This document shows, piece by piece, positions 44,980 to 53,077 of a DNA stretch of 64,000 bases. The stretch spans positions 62,001-126,000 of the forward strand of contig JAVJQS010000008.1 in the NCBI GenBank assembly GCA_040218815.1, in the 5' to 3' direction. The position numbers and the translations under genes were made by a program. Below the pieces are notes generated by a model. The model was not told the origin of the DNA. It saw only the letters and a list, made by a program, of their open reading frames with translations, and ran no database searches. This DNA comes from JAVJQS01 sp040218815 (GTDB taxonomy: Bacteria > Bacteroidota > Bacteroidia > Flavobacteriales_E > Vicingaceae). Within the stretch, counting starts at the first letter, position 1. Each line of letters opens with the position of its first letter.

Positions 44980-46083
44980 TTATACTTCTCCAATCAATTG
45001 CCTGTATTCATTGAGTTGAACTTGTGCTAATAATTCTTGTCGAAAATTATCTTTGACGAATTTTCTGCCATTTTTACCATGATTTCGCACTAAATCTGGG
45101 CTCATTATATAAGTTTCCATCGCTTTAGTACAGGAGTTTGCCGTAAGCTCTTCTAATAAAATCCCAGTCTTATCAGGTAAAATTGTTTCTGGCAAGCCAC
45201 CTTTATTTGAAACAATAACAGGTAAACTACATGCAGAGGCTTCTAATACGCTCACACCAAAGCTCTCATATCTAGAGACATTTATAAAAACATCAGCATT
45301 TTGCAAGGCATCACTCGCTTTATGATTCGGAATTCTTCCTATGAAGAAAATAGATTTACTTAACTCTTTTCCAGCTAAAGATTCGTATTCTTCTCTTTTT
45401 TCTCCATCACCATAAATTAATAATTGCATTGGTTTATTGGGTAGATGAATTTTGAGCTTTTTAAATGCCTCAATAGCAATATCAATACCGTAAGTTGGTG
45501 CAAGGGACTTTAATAAAATAAAAGTAAATGGCCTGGCAGATGGCGCTGACAAGCTCGGTTTAAACTGCTCAACATTAATTCCAAAAGGAAGGCGCATGCT
45601 TTCTTCTTTTTTAAACTCTTTTTGAACTACATCTAGCATCAATTGACTTGTAGCAAATACTTTAGTTGCACTTTTGATAATTAGTTGTATGCTCTTTTTA
45701 TGAATTAAACTTCGTTTTGGGAACACTAAGATATCGCTTCCCCAAACAGACAAAACATATGGTCGAAACCCGCTTAGATAGGCTAAAAGACCATAACTAC
45801 TAATGTAATGTGCATGTAAAATGTCTGGCTTAAATTGCTTTATTTGACGATTTAATTGTGGTAATAATTTGAGATAAGCAGTTTTCCTAATTGATGAGTG
45901 ATTTGGATTAACAGCTAAGTTATTATTATTATAACTAAAGTTTTTTTGATTGGAAATACTTGCTAGGTCTTCAGAAACTTGAGTTAAACTAAAAAGGAAA
46001 ATCTCAATGTTTTCATTTAGCAAGGATTTTACCCACTTTATAGTGTGAGCGGATTTTCCGTCAGCTAATAAAAGGATTTTCAT
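44980..46083 (-). CDS. Glycosyltransferase family 4
   Basis: 367 residues, GT-B fold. DILHAHYISSYGLLAYL and LSVWGSDILVFPK in the acceptor domain, and INVSRYESFGVSVLEASACSLPVIVSNKGGLPE in the donor domain, are standard GT4 motifs with the EASACSLPV glutamate. Donor and linkage are not predictable. The start overlaps the preceding gene's stop by 4 bases. Confidence 0.9.
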   Translation of the reverse strand: MKILLLADGKSAHTIKWVKSLLNENIEIFLFSLTQVSEDLASISNQKNFSYNNNNLAVNPNHSSIRKTAYLKLLPQLNRQIKQFKPDILHAHYISSYGLLAYLSGFRPYVLSVWGSDILVFPKRSLIHKKSIQLIIKSATKVFATSQLMLDVVQKEFKKEESMRLPFGINVEQFKPSLSAPSARPFTFILLKSLAPTYGIDIAIEAFKKLKIHLPNKPMQLLIYGDGEKREEYESLAGKELSKSIFFIGRIPNHKASDALQNADVFINVSRYESFGVSVLEASACSLPVIVSNKGGLPETILPDKTGILLEELTANSCTKAMETYIMSPDLVRNHGKNGRKFVKDNFRQELLAQVQLNEYRQLIGEV

Positions 46084-47174
46084 TGCTCTAAGTTTTTAAG
46101 CTGTTGAATCAAGCTTTCTAGGCCTTTTTTTCTTGAATATTTATGTGAGTCAACTGTTATATTCTGAAGCTTTCTTAATTCAATAAATGCATTCTTTATA
46201 CTTTCTTCATTGTTTTTACACCAAACCACTGGGTAATTTTCTAAATCTTGTCCAATTGCACCCGAATAAAGTTCACCTGAGGTAATAACCAGTATTGGTT
46301 TCTTAAGAGCAATGTAATCATAAATTTTAGTTGTAGATTCAAAAGGCTCACCACTTGTAATGATTAAACCTACATCACTTTTATTGATGAGCTCCAGCAT
46401 TTCATCATAGGGCCTCATGCCAAACTCTTTTACATTCCTTGATTCAGCTAAATATTCAGATGGCTTACCTATATGAGCTAATTCAACACCTGATTCCCTT
46501 TGCAAGGCTTTTAAAAAGTACACAGGACTTCTATCTTCGTAAAAAGTGCCAGCGTATATAATCGTGAGTTTTTCATTCGTATTTTCTTGATTGATAACAT
46601 TCGGTAAAAGCTGCTCATTAAAACCATTTGGTATTACCTTAAATTTTTTCTTGTTCTTCTCAAAACCAGTTAGAAGCTCCAAACAATAATCATTTACAGA
46701 GATTATAAGATCCGCTGCTTTGTTAAAGCGACGCTCAAAGAATCGTTTAATGCTAACTTTTAATACGTTATTTTGAAAACGAGGATTTATGGCAAAAGGG
46801 TCTCGATAATCTAGAACTACCTTTGCTGAGTACTCTTTTTTTAAAAAATCAATTATTGAAAACTGCATAAATGGACCACCACTAATGATGACATGTGATA
46901 AATCAGTGATTTTATTTTTTTTAAGTGCGCTAATGATGGAGGGCTTCCACCCTACGCCTTTGTCTTTAATCACATAACTTAAGAGCGAGCTGTTATTTGG
47001 TGTTGTGGAAATAACTTTATCAATTCCCTTTGATGATGGATTTTTAGTTGTAGTAATTAGGTAAACCCTAGAGTTAGGTAGATGTGATTTAAAATTTTGA
47101 GCCCAATAGCTCATCCGTTTTGCACCTACTGAAGGATCTGGTTCGAAAACATAAGAGATAAAAAGTACATTCAT
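46080..47174 (-). CDS. Glycosyltransferase, GT4-like
   Basis: 364 residues, GT-B fold. The N-terminus is VLFISYVFEPDPSVGAKRM, a typical acceptor-domain entry; the mid-region LKVSIKRFFERRFNKAADLIISV and NDYCLELLTGF precede the linker IPNGFNEQLLP. The C-terminal half has LTIIYAGTFYEDRSPVYFLKAL and YDYIALKKPILVITS. It overlaps both neighbours by 4 bases, inside the glycan transcript. Confidence 0.85.
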   Translation of the reverse strand: MNVLFISYVFEPDPSVGAKRMSYWAQNFKSHLPNSRVYLITTTKNPSSKGIDKVISTTPNNSSLLSYVIKDKGVGWKPSIISALKKNKITDLSHVIISGGPFMQFSIIDFLKKEYSAKVVLDYRDPFAINPRFQNNVLKVSIKRFFERRFNKAADLIISVNDYCLELLTGFEKNKKKFKVIPNGFNEQLLPNVINQENTNEKLTIIYAGTFYEDRSPVYFLKALQRESGVELAHIGKPSEYLAESRNVKEFGMRPYDEMLELINKSDVGLIITSGEPFESTTKIYDYIALKKPILVITSGELYSGAIGQDLENYPVVWCKNNEESIKNAFIELRKLQNITVDSHKYSRKKGLESLIQQLKNLEQ

Positions 47175-48076
47175 TTTAGCAAGTGGTCTTTAAGTTCTTC
47201 AAGTACTTTACTTGGACTAAAATTCTTTTTTATCATTTCTATGCCCTTTTGGTTTAGTGTTAGTTCTTTTGAGTCAAACTTTGATTTAAGTCTACTTATT
47301 TCTCGAACCATATCTTGTGTACTCTTCGTCAGGGAGCTCCCATCTAAATCATAGTTGTACAATACATATCTTCCCCTAGCTAGTGATTCTAAAACGAATT
47401 GACTCATTCCATCGTGTTTAACAAATCGAACAGTAACAACAACTCGGTCTATTTCCTTATCCATTTGACTTACCCAGCCTTTAAAAACAATATTTTCTGG
47501 CGGGTCTTCATGATCTTTTCTTTCAGAGCCTACAATGTAAAACGTTAAATCGGGGAAGTTTTCTGCAAGTTCAAAGTATTGATTCCTACCATAAAAATCA
47601 GCTCTATTTTTAGGGATATAGCTTAGTACAGCAAACTGCTTTGGTAGCTCCTCTGGCATTCTATCAATAGTATAACCTGAGATGTATTGTAGTTTGGCAT
47701 TTATTCCAATTGGTTTTAACTCTTCCTTTAGCCAACTCGCATCTGTTAAATGCTTTGCCTCCAGAAAGCGTTGATCAATTTCTCCTTTTTTAAACTGATT
47801 AATTGCAGTTGTTACATCAGACCCAACCCAATGCATTACTACTTTTTTATTCAGCTTGAAAGCCCAATCCAATAACTTTGAATTTCCTATAGTACCATTA
47901 ATCGAATAAATTACATCTGCACTTATTAAGTAGTAGGGAGCAATAATTTTATGAAGTAAACGGTAATAGGTATCTAAAGCCACATAACTATTTTGTCGAT
48001 CATTTTTTTCGAGCGAAGTCTTAACTCTTTTAGCAAAAAGTGGAAGTCCAACAATTAAGATTCGTTTTTTAGGCAT
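47171..48076 (-). CDS. Glycosyltransferase-like protein, short GT-B form
   Basis: 301 residues, shorter than its neighbours. HWVGSDVTTAINQFKKG resembles the HxxGSDV segment of GT4-type proteins. FYIVGSERKDHEDPPENIVFKGWV and HDGMSQFVLESLARGRYVLYN match the donor domain with the E-SLA-G motif. The acceptor domain looks reduced. It is the first glycosyltransferase gene after the flippase. The family is uncertain; I infer transferase activity from fold motifs and context. Confidence 0.7.
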   Translation of the reverse strand: MPKKRILIVGLPLFAKRVKTSLEKNDRQNSYVALDTYYRLLHKIIAPYYLISADVIYSINGTIGNSKLLDWAFKLNKKVVMHWVGSDVTTAINQFKKGEIDQRFLEAKHLTDASWLKEELKPIGINAKLQYISGYTIDRMPEELPKQFAVLSYIPKNRADFYGRNQYFELAENFPDLTFYIVGSERKDHEDPPENIVFKGWVSQMDKEIDRVVVTVRFVKHDGMSQFVLESLARGRYVLYNYDLDGSSLTKSTQDMVREISRLKSKFDSKELTLNQKGIEMIKKNFSPSKVLEELKDHLLK

Positions 48077-48111
48077 TTAGAATAACTGGTTTTTTTAAGC
48101 GGTTTCGATAT

Positions 48112-49371
48112 CTAAACTATTTTTTTACTCCCATATTTTTTTGCCAAATAGAAATACCAAGAATTATTGAAAAGCATTATAATGGGCTGAATAATAGCAA
48201 GTGAATAAATTAATATTTCAAAAGTAAAATATATTCCTGTGATGAGTATAATTAAAACCCGAATACTAGTATTTACAACTGAAACGATGAAGGCAACATC
48301 TTGTTTATTCACAATTATTGGAACACAAGATATAGTGCTTGCGATAAAGTTTAGCCAAAACCAAGGTGCAAATAAAACGGCATATTCCCCTGCCTTAATC
48401 CACTCAGGACCAAAAACTATTACAAATAATTCTTGACCGTAAATAAATAGCAATAAAAAAAAGGGAAAAGATAAAAAGCTAAGCTGAGTCATTAATTTCT
48501 TAAATAATGGAAAAATTGCTTTACCATCAGCATACAAAACAGAAGACTCTTTATAAAAAACCTGAAAAATGGAAGTACCTAATAAGCTTAGCGGCATTTT
48601 TAATATTCGGAATGCAAAAAAGTAGGCTCCTACATAACTCTTATCGAAAAATAATCCAAGTAATATCACTACCCCAGCAGATTCAGTTAAATCAAATAGC
48701 GCATTGGGCGTATTGATGAAAATAAATTGCTTGTATTTTTTTTTCAACTCTTTCCAGCTGAGATTTTGTTTTGATTTATAAACTTCACGGTATAGAGTCT
48801 TAAAAAGATAAGCACCCCCTAAAACTTGTCCAGCAAACATTCCAATGATCAAGCCAATTGAGCCATAATTGAGGTAACCTAAAATAACTGAAACAAATGC
48901 TATAAAAAGACTAGTTATTATCCTAGATTGTGAATTTAAACGATAGGTTTTTTGCCGATTACTGTAATAATTAAATGTATTAATAAGACCCATAAAAAAC
49001 ACAGTTGGGCCTAGCAATATTAAGAATGGGGGAAAGTGAAAAAGGAGAATACCAGATAAGCTAAATAGCAAAGCCAAAGTAGAAACAATACTGTTTAATT
49101 TAATGCTCCATTGTGCTATGGAACGCGCCTCATCGTCTTCTTTTGGAAGCACTATCGCTTGTTCTAACCTCAAGCAAGAAATTACAACTAAGTAACTAAC
49201 AATTGAAGTAAAAATCCCATATTCACCATATTGCTTTTCTGTAAAAAGTCTTGAAAGAACTGGTGAAGCGGCAAAACTAATAAGCTGGGCAATGGCTGTG
49301 CCTCCAGTGAGCACTGCCATGTTTTTCAGCATTTCTCGCCGACCAATAAATGCTATCACTTTTTTAATCAT
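48112..49371 (-). CDS. Lipid-linked oligosaccharide flippase (Wzx-like, MOP family)
   Basis: 419 residues with about 12 membrane helices. The N-terminal MLKNMAVLTGGTAIAQLISFAASPVLSRLF is the canonical Wzx/RfbX opening, followed by YGEYGIFTS. It moves undecaprenyl-linked repeat units to the periplasmic face. It is the promoter-proximal gene of the minus-strand glycan run and is divergent from the methyltransferase gene by 87 bases. Confidence 0.92.
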   Translation of the reverse strand: MIKKVIAFIGRREMLKNMAVLTGGTAIAQLISFAASPVLSRLFTEKQYGEYGIFTSIVSYLVVISCLRLEQAIVLPKEDDEARSIAQWSIKLNSIVSTLALLFSLSGILLFHFPPFLILLGPTVFFMGLINTFNYYSNRQKTYRLNSQSRIITSLFIAFVSVILGYLNYGSIGLIIGMFAGQVLGGAYLFKTLYREVYKSKQNLSWKELKKKYKQFIFINTPNALFDLTESAGVVILLGLFFDKSYVGAYFFAFRILKMPLSLLGTSIFQVFYKESSVLYADGKAIFPLFKKLMTQLSFLSFPFFLLLFIYGQELFVIVFGPEWIKAGEYAVLFAPWFWLNFIASTISCVPIIVNKQDVAFIVSVVNTSIRVLIILITGIYFTFEILIYSLAIIQPIIMLFNNSWYFYLAKKYGSKKIV

Positions 49372-49446
49372 ACTTCAGACTTGTCGCAAAAGTAATTGAA
49401 TTCATATTGGTAAATACTTTGCTTTATGTAAGACTAATCTCTTCCG

Positions 49447-49454
49447 TATATTCG
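49447..49454 (+). promoter_or_regulatory. TATATTCG box immediately before the methyltransferase gene
   Basis: A TAnnTTyG octamer ending only 4 bases before the ATG at 49459. If it is a true -7 box, transcription would begin at or next to the start codon, that is, a leaderless mRNA. A TTTG at 49418 is 25 bases upstream, longer than the usual spacing. Confidence 0.3.
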
Positions 49455-49458
49455 TGGC

Positions 49459-50151
49459 ATGGCAAATGAAAAGACAAGGAAAGAAGATGTTCAGCAATTT
49501 GTTGAGTGGGATGTTATAAATTGGGGGAAGGCAATTCGATTTTGGGAGGATAAAATTAATTTCAACTCAGGAGATAAATGCTTGGAACTTGGCTGCAATA
49601 GCGGAGGGCTTTCTTTGTGGTTAGGGCTAAAAGGAATGCATGTTGTTTGTTCTGATTTAGAGGACCCACAAGCTAATGCCGAGCGTCTGCATAGCAAACA
49701 TAAATCGCTGACAATTAGCTATGAGGCAATAAATGCCTTAGATATTCCATATGAAAATGAGTTTGATCTTATTGTCTTTAAGTCAGTTTTAGGCGGAGCA
49801 AGCCGTGGAGGGAATCAAGAAAATAAGCAATTGGTTATAGATCAAATTTATAAAGCGCTGAAGCCTGGGGGGAAATTGTTATTTGCTGAAAATTTAACCG
49901 CCTCCTGGCTTCATCGTTTTTTTAGGAAACAATTTGTAAAATGGGGTAACGACTGGAATTATCTTCAACTTCCTGAATTAAACGGTTTACTTAAAAAATT
50001 TTCATCATCAAATTATAAAACAGCCGGCTTCTTTGGAGCTTTTGGAAGGAGTGAAAAACAACGACAGTTATTGGGTAGAGTAGACCGATTTACAGAAAAG
50101 TTATTTCCTAAGAATCAGCACTATTTGGTTTTTGGAATTGCTAAAAAATAA
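49459..50151 (+). CDS. Class I SAM-dependent methyltransferase
   Basis: 230 residues. SAM-binding motif I CLELGCNSGGLSLWLG, motif II VVCSDLEDP, and a late motif LKPGGKLLFAENL are all present; the C-terminal half (SWLHRFFRKQFVKWGNDWNYL) is Bacteroidota-specific and may bind the substrate. The substrate is unknown. It directly flanks the Wzx gene on the opposite strand, so it may act on the glycan or a lipid carrier, or simply mark the cluster edge. Confidence 0.85.
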   Translation: MANEKTRKEDVQQFVEWDVINWGKAIRFWEDKINFNSGDKCLELGCNSGGLSLWLGLKGMHVVCSDLEDPQANAERLHSKHKSLTISYEAINALDIPYENEFDLIVFKSVLGGASRGGNQENKQLVIDQIYKALKPGGKLLFAENLTASWLHRFFRKQFVKWGNDWNYLQLPELNGLLKKFSSSNYKTAGFFGAFGRSEKQRQLLGRVDRFTEKLFPKNQHYLVFGIAKK

Positions 50152-50181
50152 TTGTAGTACGATAATTGTAAATAATACTTC

Positions 50182-51504
50182 ATGCGAAAAAAAATAACAA
50201 TCTTTCTGCTCCTTTTGGCCGCTGCTACAAGCAGTTATACTCAGGTGTTGCTTTCAGAGACTAAATTTGAACTTGGAGAGATAAATCAATTAAATGAAGA
50301 TGTAATTGATCTAAATATTGTAAACCATTCTGAAGAGGCTATTTTTATTTTAAGGATTGAAGCAGCCAAGGGTGTGGCAATAAAATACACGTCAAAAAAC
50401 TTAACCCCTAATGCTGCTGAACTTGTTCGTATTAAATTGAACCCTAAGAAAACAGGCAAAATAAAAGAAGAAGTCAAGCTTTATTTCAGTAGCAATCAAG
50501 AGCCAACCACGCTTGAAATACTAGCGGATGTAATAGAAATTCCTAAAGATAACCGTCAAGATTGTCCGAGTTTTGGAGTAAGCGAGCGTCCACAGGCAAA
50601 CTTTCAGCAGTTTGTAAATCAGCAGCAAGTTGGAGAGATTAGTGCATTTTTTGTTGAATTAATACCAGAGAAAAATTTCAGACAATGGAAATTAGCACAA
50701 AGTAAATCGGGCGAGCAAAATGAAGAAGAAAAAATTCAAGCAGAAAAGGTAAGCCCGCAAGTTGAAGTGGTAGAAAACCAAATAGAAAAAGAAAAAACGA
50801 CCCCTGAAGAGCGCAGAAATGCTCCATCGGTTCTTGAAACGCTGTTTGGAAGTCCAAAGGATACTGCTGAAGTTGTTGTATCAAGTCAACCTAAGCCTGA
50901 AGTTCAAGAAGCACCAAATCAAACTTTAAATCCTAACACACTCGACAATACCTACAAGCCCAATAATATTGTGTTTTTAATTGATGCTTCAAACTCTATG
51001 CGTGAAGAAGAACGTATGGATCTTCTAAAAACATCAATGATCAACCTGTTGGAAAGTTTACGAGAAATAGACTACTTGTCCATCGTAACCTACTCAGGAG
51101 AAGCAAATGTTTTGCTTGAACCCACTTCAGGTATATCAAAGAAAGTAATTCGTAAGAGCATAGAAAATATTAAAGCTGATGGGGGCACAAATGCTGTAAA
51201 AGGTCTAAAACAAGCTATGCAGACAGGGAAGGGTAATTTTCTTGAGGATGGAAACAATCAAATTATTTTGGCAACAGATGGAGCGTTTAACATTGGTGAA
51301 CGTAATATGAGTTTGAGAAGAAAAATTGAAACCAATGCGGAAGAAGGCTTAACTATAACTGTTTTGGGTATAAAAAACGACAGGTGGACAAACAAATACC
51401 TTAAGGAAATAAGTGATTTAGGTAAAGGAGACTTAATTCGGATAAGTGGTAATCGAGATGCTGAAAAGATTTTGGAAGAAGTGAAGAAAAAGTCTAAAAA
51501 GTAA
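50182..51504 (+). CDS. Secreted VWA-domain protein with DUF1573-like N-terminal domain
   Basis: 440 residues. Signal peptide 1-20 (KKITIFLLLLAAATSSYTQ). Residues ~21-125 form an Ig-like/DUF1573 beta domain (FELGEINQLNEDVIDLNIVN). Residues ~130-255 are a low-complexity Glu/Gln/Pro-rich linker. From ~262 a von Willebrand A domain has the MIDAS motif D268-A-S-N-S272 and the Thr/Asp sites in DGGTNAVKGLKQAM and LATDGAFNIG. VWA domains bind metal and partner proteins. It starts 30 bases after the methyltransferase gene. The partner is unknown. Confidence 0.85.
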   Translation: MRKKITIFLLLLAAATSSYTQVLLSETKFELGEINQLNEDVIDLNIVNHSEEAIFILRIEAAKGVAIKYTSKNLTPNAAELVRIKLNPKKTGKIKEEVKLYFSSNQEPTTLEILADVIEIPKDNRQDCPSFGVSERPQANFQQFVNQQQVGEISAFFVELIPEKNFRQWKLAQSKSGEQNEEEKIQAEKVSPQVEVVENQIEKEKTTPEERRNAPSVLETLFGSPKDTAEVVVSSQPKPEVQEAPNQTLNPNTLDNTYKPNNIVFLIDASNSMREEERMDLLKTSMINLLESLREIDYLSIVTYSGEANVLLEPTSGISKKVIRKSIENIKADGGTNAVKGLKQAMQTGKGNFLEDGNNQIILATDGAFNIGERNMSLRRKIETNAEEGLTITVLGIKNDRWTNKYLKEISDLGKGDLIRISGNRDAEKILEEVKKKSKK

Positions 51505-51518
51505 TGCTAGGAAATTAT

Positions 51519-51713
51519 TTATTCCTTAACCAACAAGTTTTGCTGGTGATTAACACTGGCTTCTAACCGTTCATGAATTAATTTACCTTCATCTTTTGAT
51601 TGCTGAATACCAATGGCCATCATGGCTGTAGCACAAGCAATGGCGAAAGAAATAATATTTCTTTTAGTAGCGTTTTGACGAACTGGCATTTTTAATGGCT
51701 GTTTAATAAACAA
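51519..51713 (-). CDS. Possible small membrane-anchored protein
   Basis: Up to 64 residues, or about 56 if translation starts at the internal ATG at 51689 (MPVRQNATKRN). One hydrophobic helix (IISFAIACATAMMAIGIQQ) is followed by a charged helix. It lies alone on the minus strand between the VWA gene and dxr, filling the gap. No family recognised; it could be a chance frame, but the basic-then-hydrophobic layout is gene-like. Confidence 0.45.
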   Translation of the reverse strand: MFIKQPLKMPVRQNATKRNIISFAIACATAMMAIGIQQSKDEGKLIHERLEASVNHQQNLLVKE

Positions 51714-51757
51714 TGCAAATTTTCACATTTAATTCCATGTATACTTGATATCTACGT

Positions 51758-51765
51758 TAAATTTG
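51758..51765 (+). promoter_or_regulatory. Candidate -7 box for dxr
   Basis: TAAATTTG, full match to TAnnTTTG, 20 bases before the dxr ATG. No -33 TTTG at ideal spacing. Confidence 0.45.
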
Positions 51766-51785
51766 TGCGCTAAGTTTCAATTTAT

Positions 51786-52949
51786 ATGCAAAACACCTCC
51801 CAATTAAAAAGGATAGCCATCTTAGGTTCAACAGGTTCCATTGGTACACAAGCCTTAGAAGTAATTCGAGACAATCCAGAAAAGTTTGAAGTTGAGGTGC
51901 TTACCGCACACTCAAATCATGAATTACTGGTTCAACAGGCCCTTGAGTTTAAGCCAAATGCGGTTGTTATTGGTGATGAATCAAAATATGAGTGGGTAGC
52001 AGAGCAATTGTGGAATAGCGACATTAAAACTTTTGCAGGAGAAGAATCCTTGAGCCAAGTGGTTCAAATGGAAGATATTGATTTAGTTCTAACTGCATTG
52101 GTTGGATATGCAGGCTTGAAACCTACCATAGCAGCAATTGAAGCAAAAAAACCGATTGCATTAGCCAATAAAGAAACGTTGGTGGTTGCTGGAGAATTAA
52201 TTACTCGATTAGCAGCTGAAAATCAAGTCCCAATTTTGCCTGTTGATTCTGAGCATTCGGCTATTTTTCAATGCCTCGTTGGAGAATTTCAAAATAAAAT
52301 TGAAAAAATTTACCTTACTGCTTCCGGTGGACCATTTAGAGGCTGGGGAGCGGATCAACTTAATAGTGTAACGAAAGAACAAGCGTTAAAACACCCCAAC
52401 TGGGAGATGGGCGCTAAGATTACTATTGACTCTGCCACTTTGATGAATAAGGGATTAGAAGTGATTGAGGCAAAATGGTTGTTTAATTTAAAACCCGAGC
52501 AAATTGATGTAATTGTGCATCCACAATCCATCATTCACTCCATTGTTCAGTTTGAAGATGGCAGTATGAAAGCCCAAATGGGGTTGCCTGATATGAAGCT
52601 ACCCATACAATACGCCATGACTTATCCATTGCGCACTTCAAGTAAGTTTCCACGCTTTAACTTTTTAGATTACCCTCAACTTACTTTTGAGCAAGCTGAC
52701 AGAAAAACGTTTAAAAATTTAGACTTGGCGTTTGAAGCATTACGGCTAGGTGGAACAGCTGCCTGTGCTTTGAATGCGGCCAACGAGATAACCAACGAGG
52801 CATTCCGCAAAGACAAAATTGGCTTTTTACAAATAGCAGAAATTAATGCCAAGGTGATGAAGGAAACTACTTTTGTTAAATCACCGCAATTGGAAGATTA
52901 TGTGAACTGTGATGCAGAAGCGAGAAGATTGGCAGAAAATAATATTTGA
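51786..52949 (+). CDS. dxr: 1-deoxy-D-xylulose-5-phosphate reductoisomerase
   Basis: 387 residues. It makes 2-C-methylerythritol-4-phosphate in the non-mevalonate isoprenoid pathway using NADPH. Motifs are ILGSTGSIGTQALEVI, ALANKETLVVAGE, PVDSEHSAIFQC, LTASGGPFRGW, HPNWEMGAKITIDSATLMNKG and HPQSIIHSIVQF; the GGPF flexible loop and metal ligands are intact. It shows that the organism uses the MEP pathway, feeding the polyprenyl synthase at 20 kb. rseP follows 128 bases later, a common pairing in Bacteroidota. Confidence 0.97.
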   Translation: MQNTSQLKRIAILGSTGSIGTQALEVIRDNPEKFEVEVLTAHSNHELLVQQALEFKPNAVVIGDESKYEWVAEQLWNSDIKTFAGEESLSQVVQMEDIDLVLTALVGYAGLKPTIAAIEAKKPIALANKETLVVAGELITRLAAENQVPILPVDSEHSAIFQCLVGEFQNKIEKIYLTASGGPFRGWGADQLNSVTKEQALKHPNWEMGAKITIDSATLMNKGLEVIEAKWLFNLKPEQIDVIVHPQSIIHSIVQFEDGSMKAQMGLPDMKLPIQYAMTYPLRTSSKFPRFNFLDYPQLTFEQADRKTFKNLDLAFEALRLGGTAACALNAANEITNEAFRKDKIGFLQIAEINAKVMKETTFVKSPQLEDYVNCDAEARRLAENNI

Positions 52950-52985
52950 AACAGGAAATTGATAACCTCAGACTCTATCTTTATC

Positions 52986-53020
52986 AAATTTGGAAAACTC
53001 CAAATTCCAAACTCCAAATT
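52986..53020. repeat. Short CCAAATT direct/inverted repeat
   Basis: AACTCCAAATT occurs twice (52996 and 53010) and AATTTGG at 52987 is complementary to the first CCAAATT. Small simple-sequence repeat between dxr and rseP; no function visible. Confidence 0.5.
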
Positions 53021-53052
53021 AAAAATTCATAGTTCAATCCTTCATTAATCAG

Positions 53053-53060
53053 TACTTTTG
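53053..53060 (+). promoter_or_regulatory. Candidate -7 box for rseP
   Basis: TACTTTTG followed by CCCC, a match to TAnnTTTG, 17 bases before the ATG at 53078. Confidence 0.45.
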
Positions 53061-53077
53061 CCCCTTAATTTTTATTG

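Noticed and set aside
49372..49458. Distal copy of the tRNA-Phe tail closing a glycan island
   Set aside because: Searched by eye for CCAGCTGGCACC and its complement; not found at this edge.
52950..53077. Terminator or small RNA between dxr and rseP
   Set aside because: Only short CCAAATT repeats without a T-run; too weak to call.
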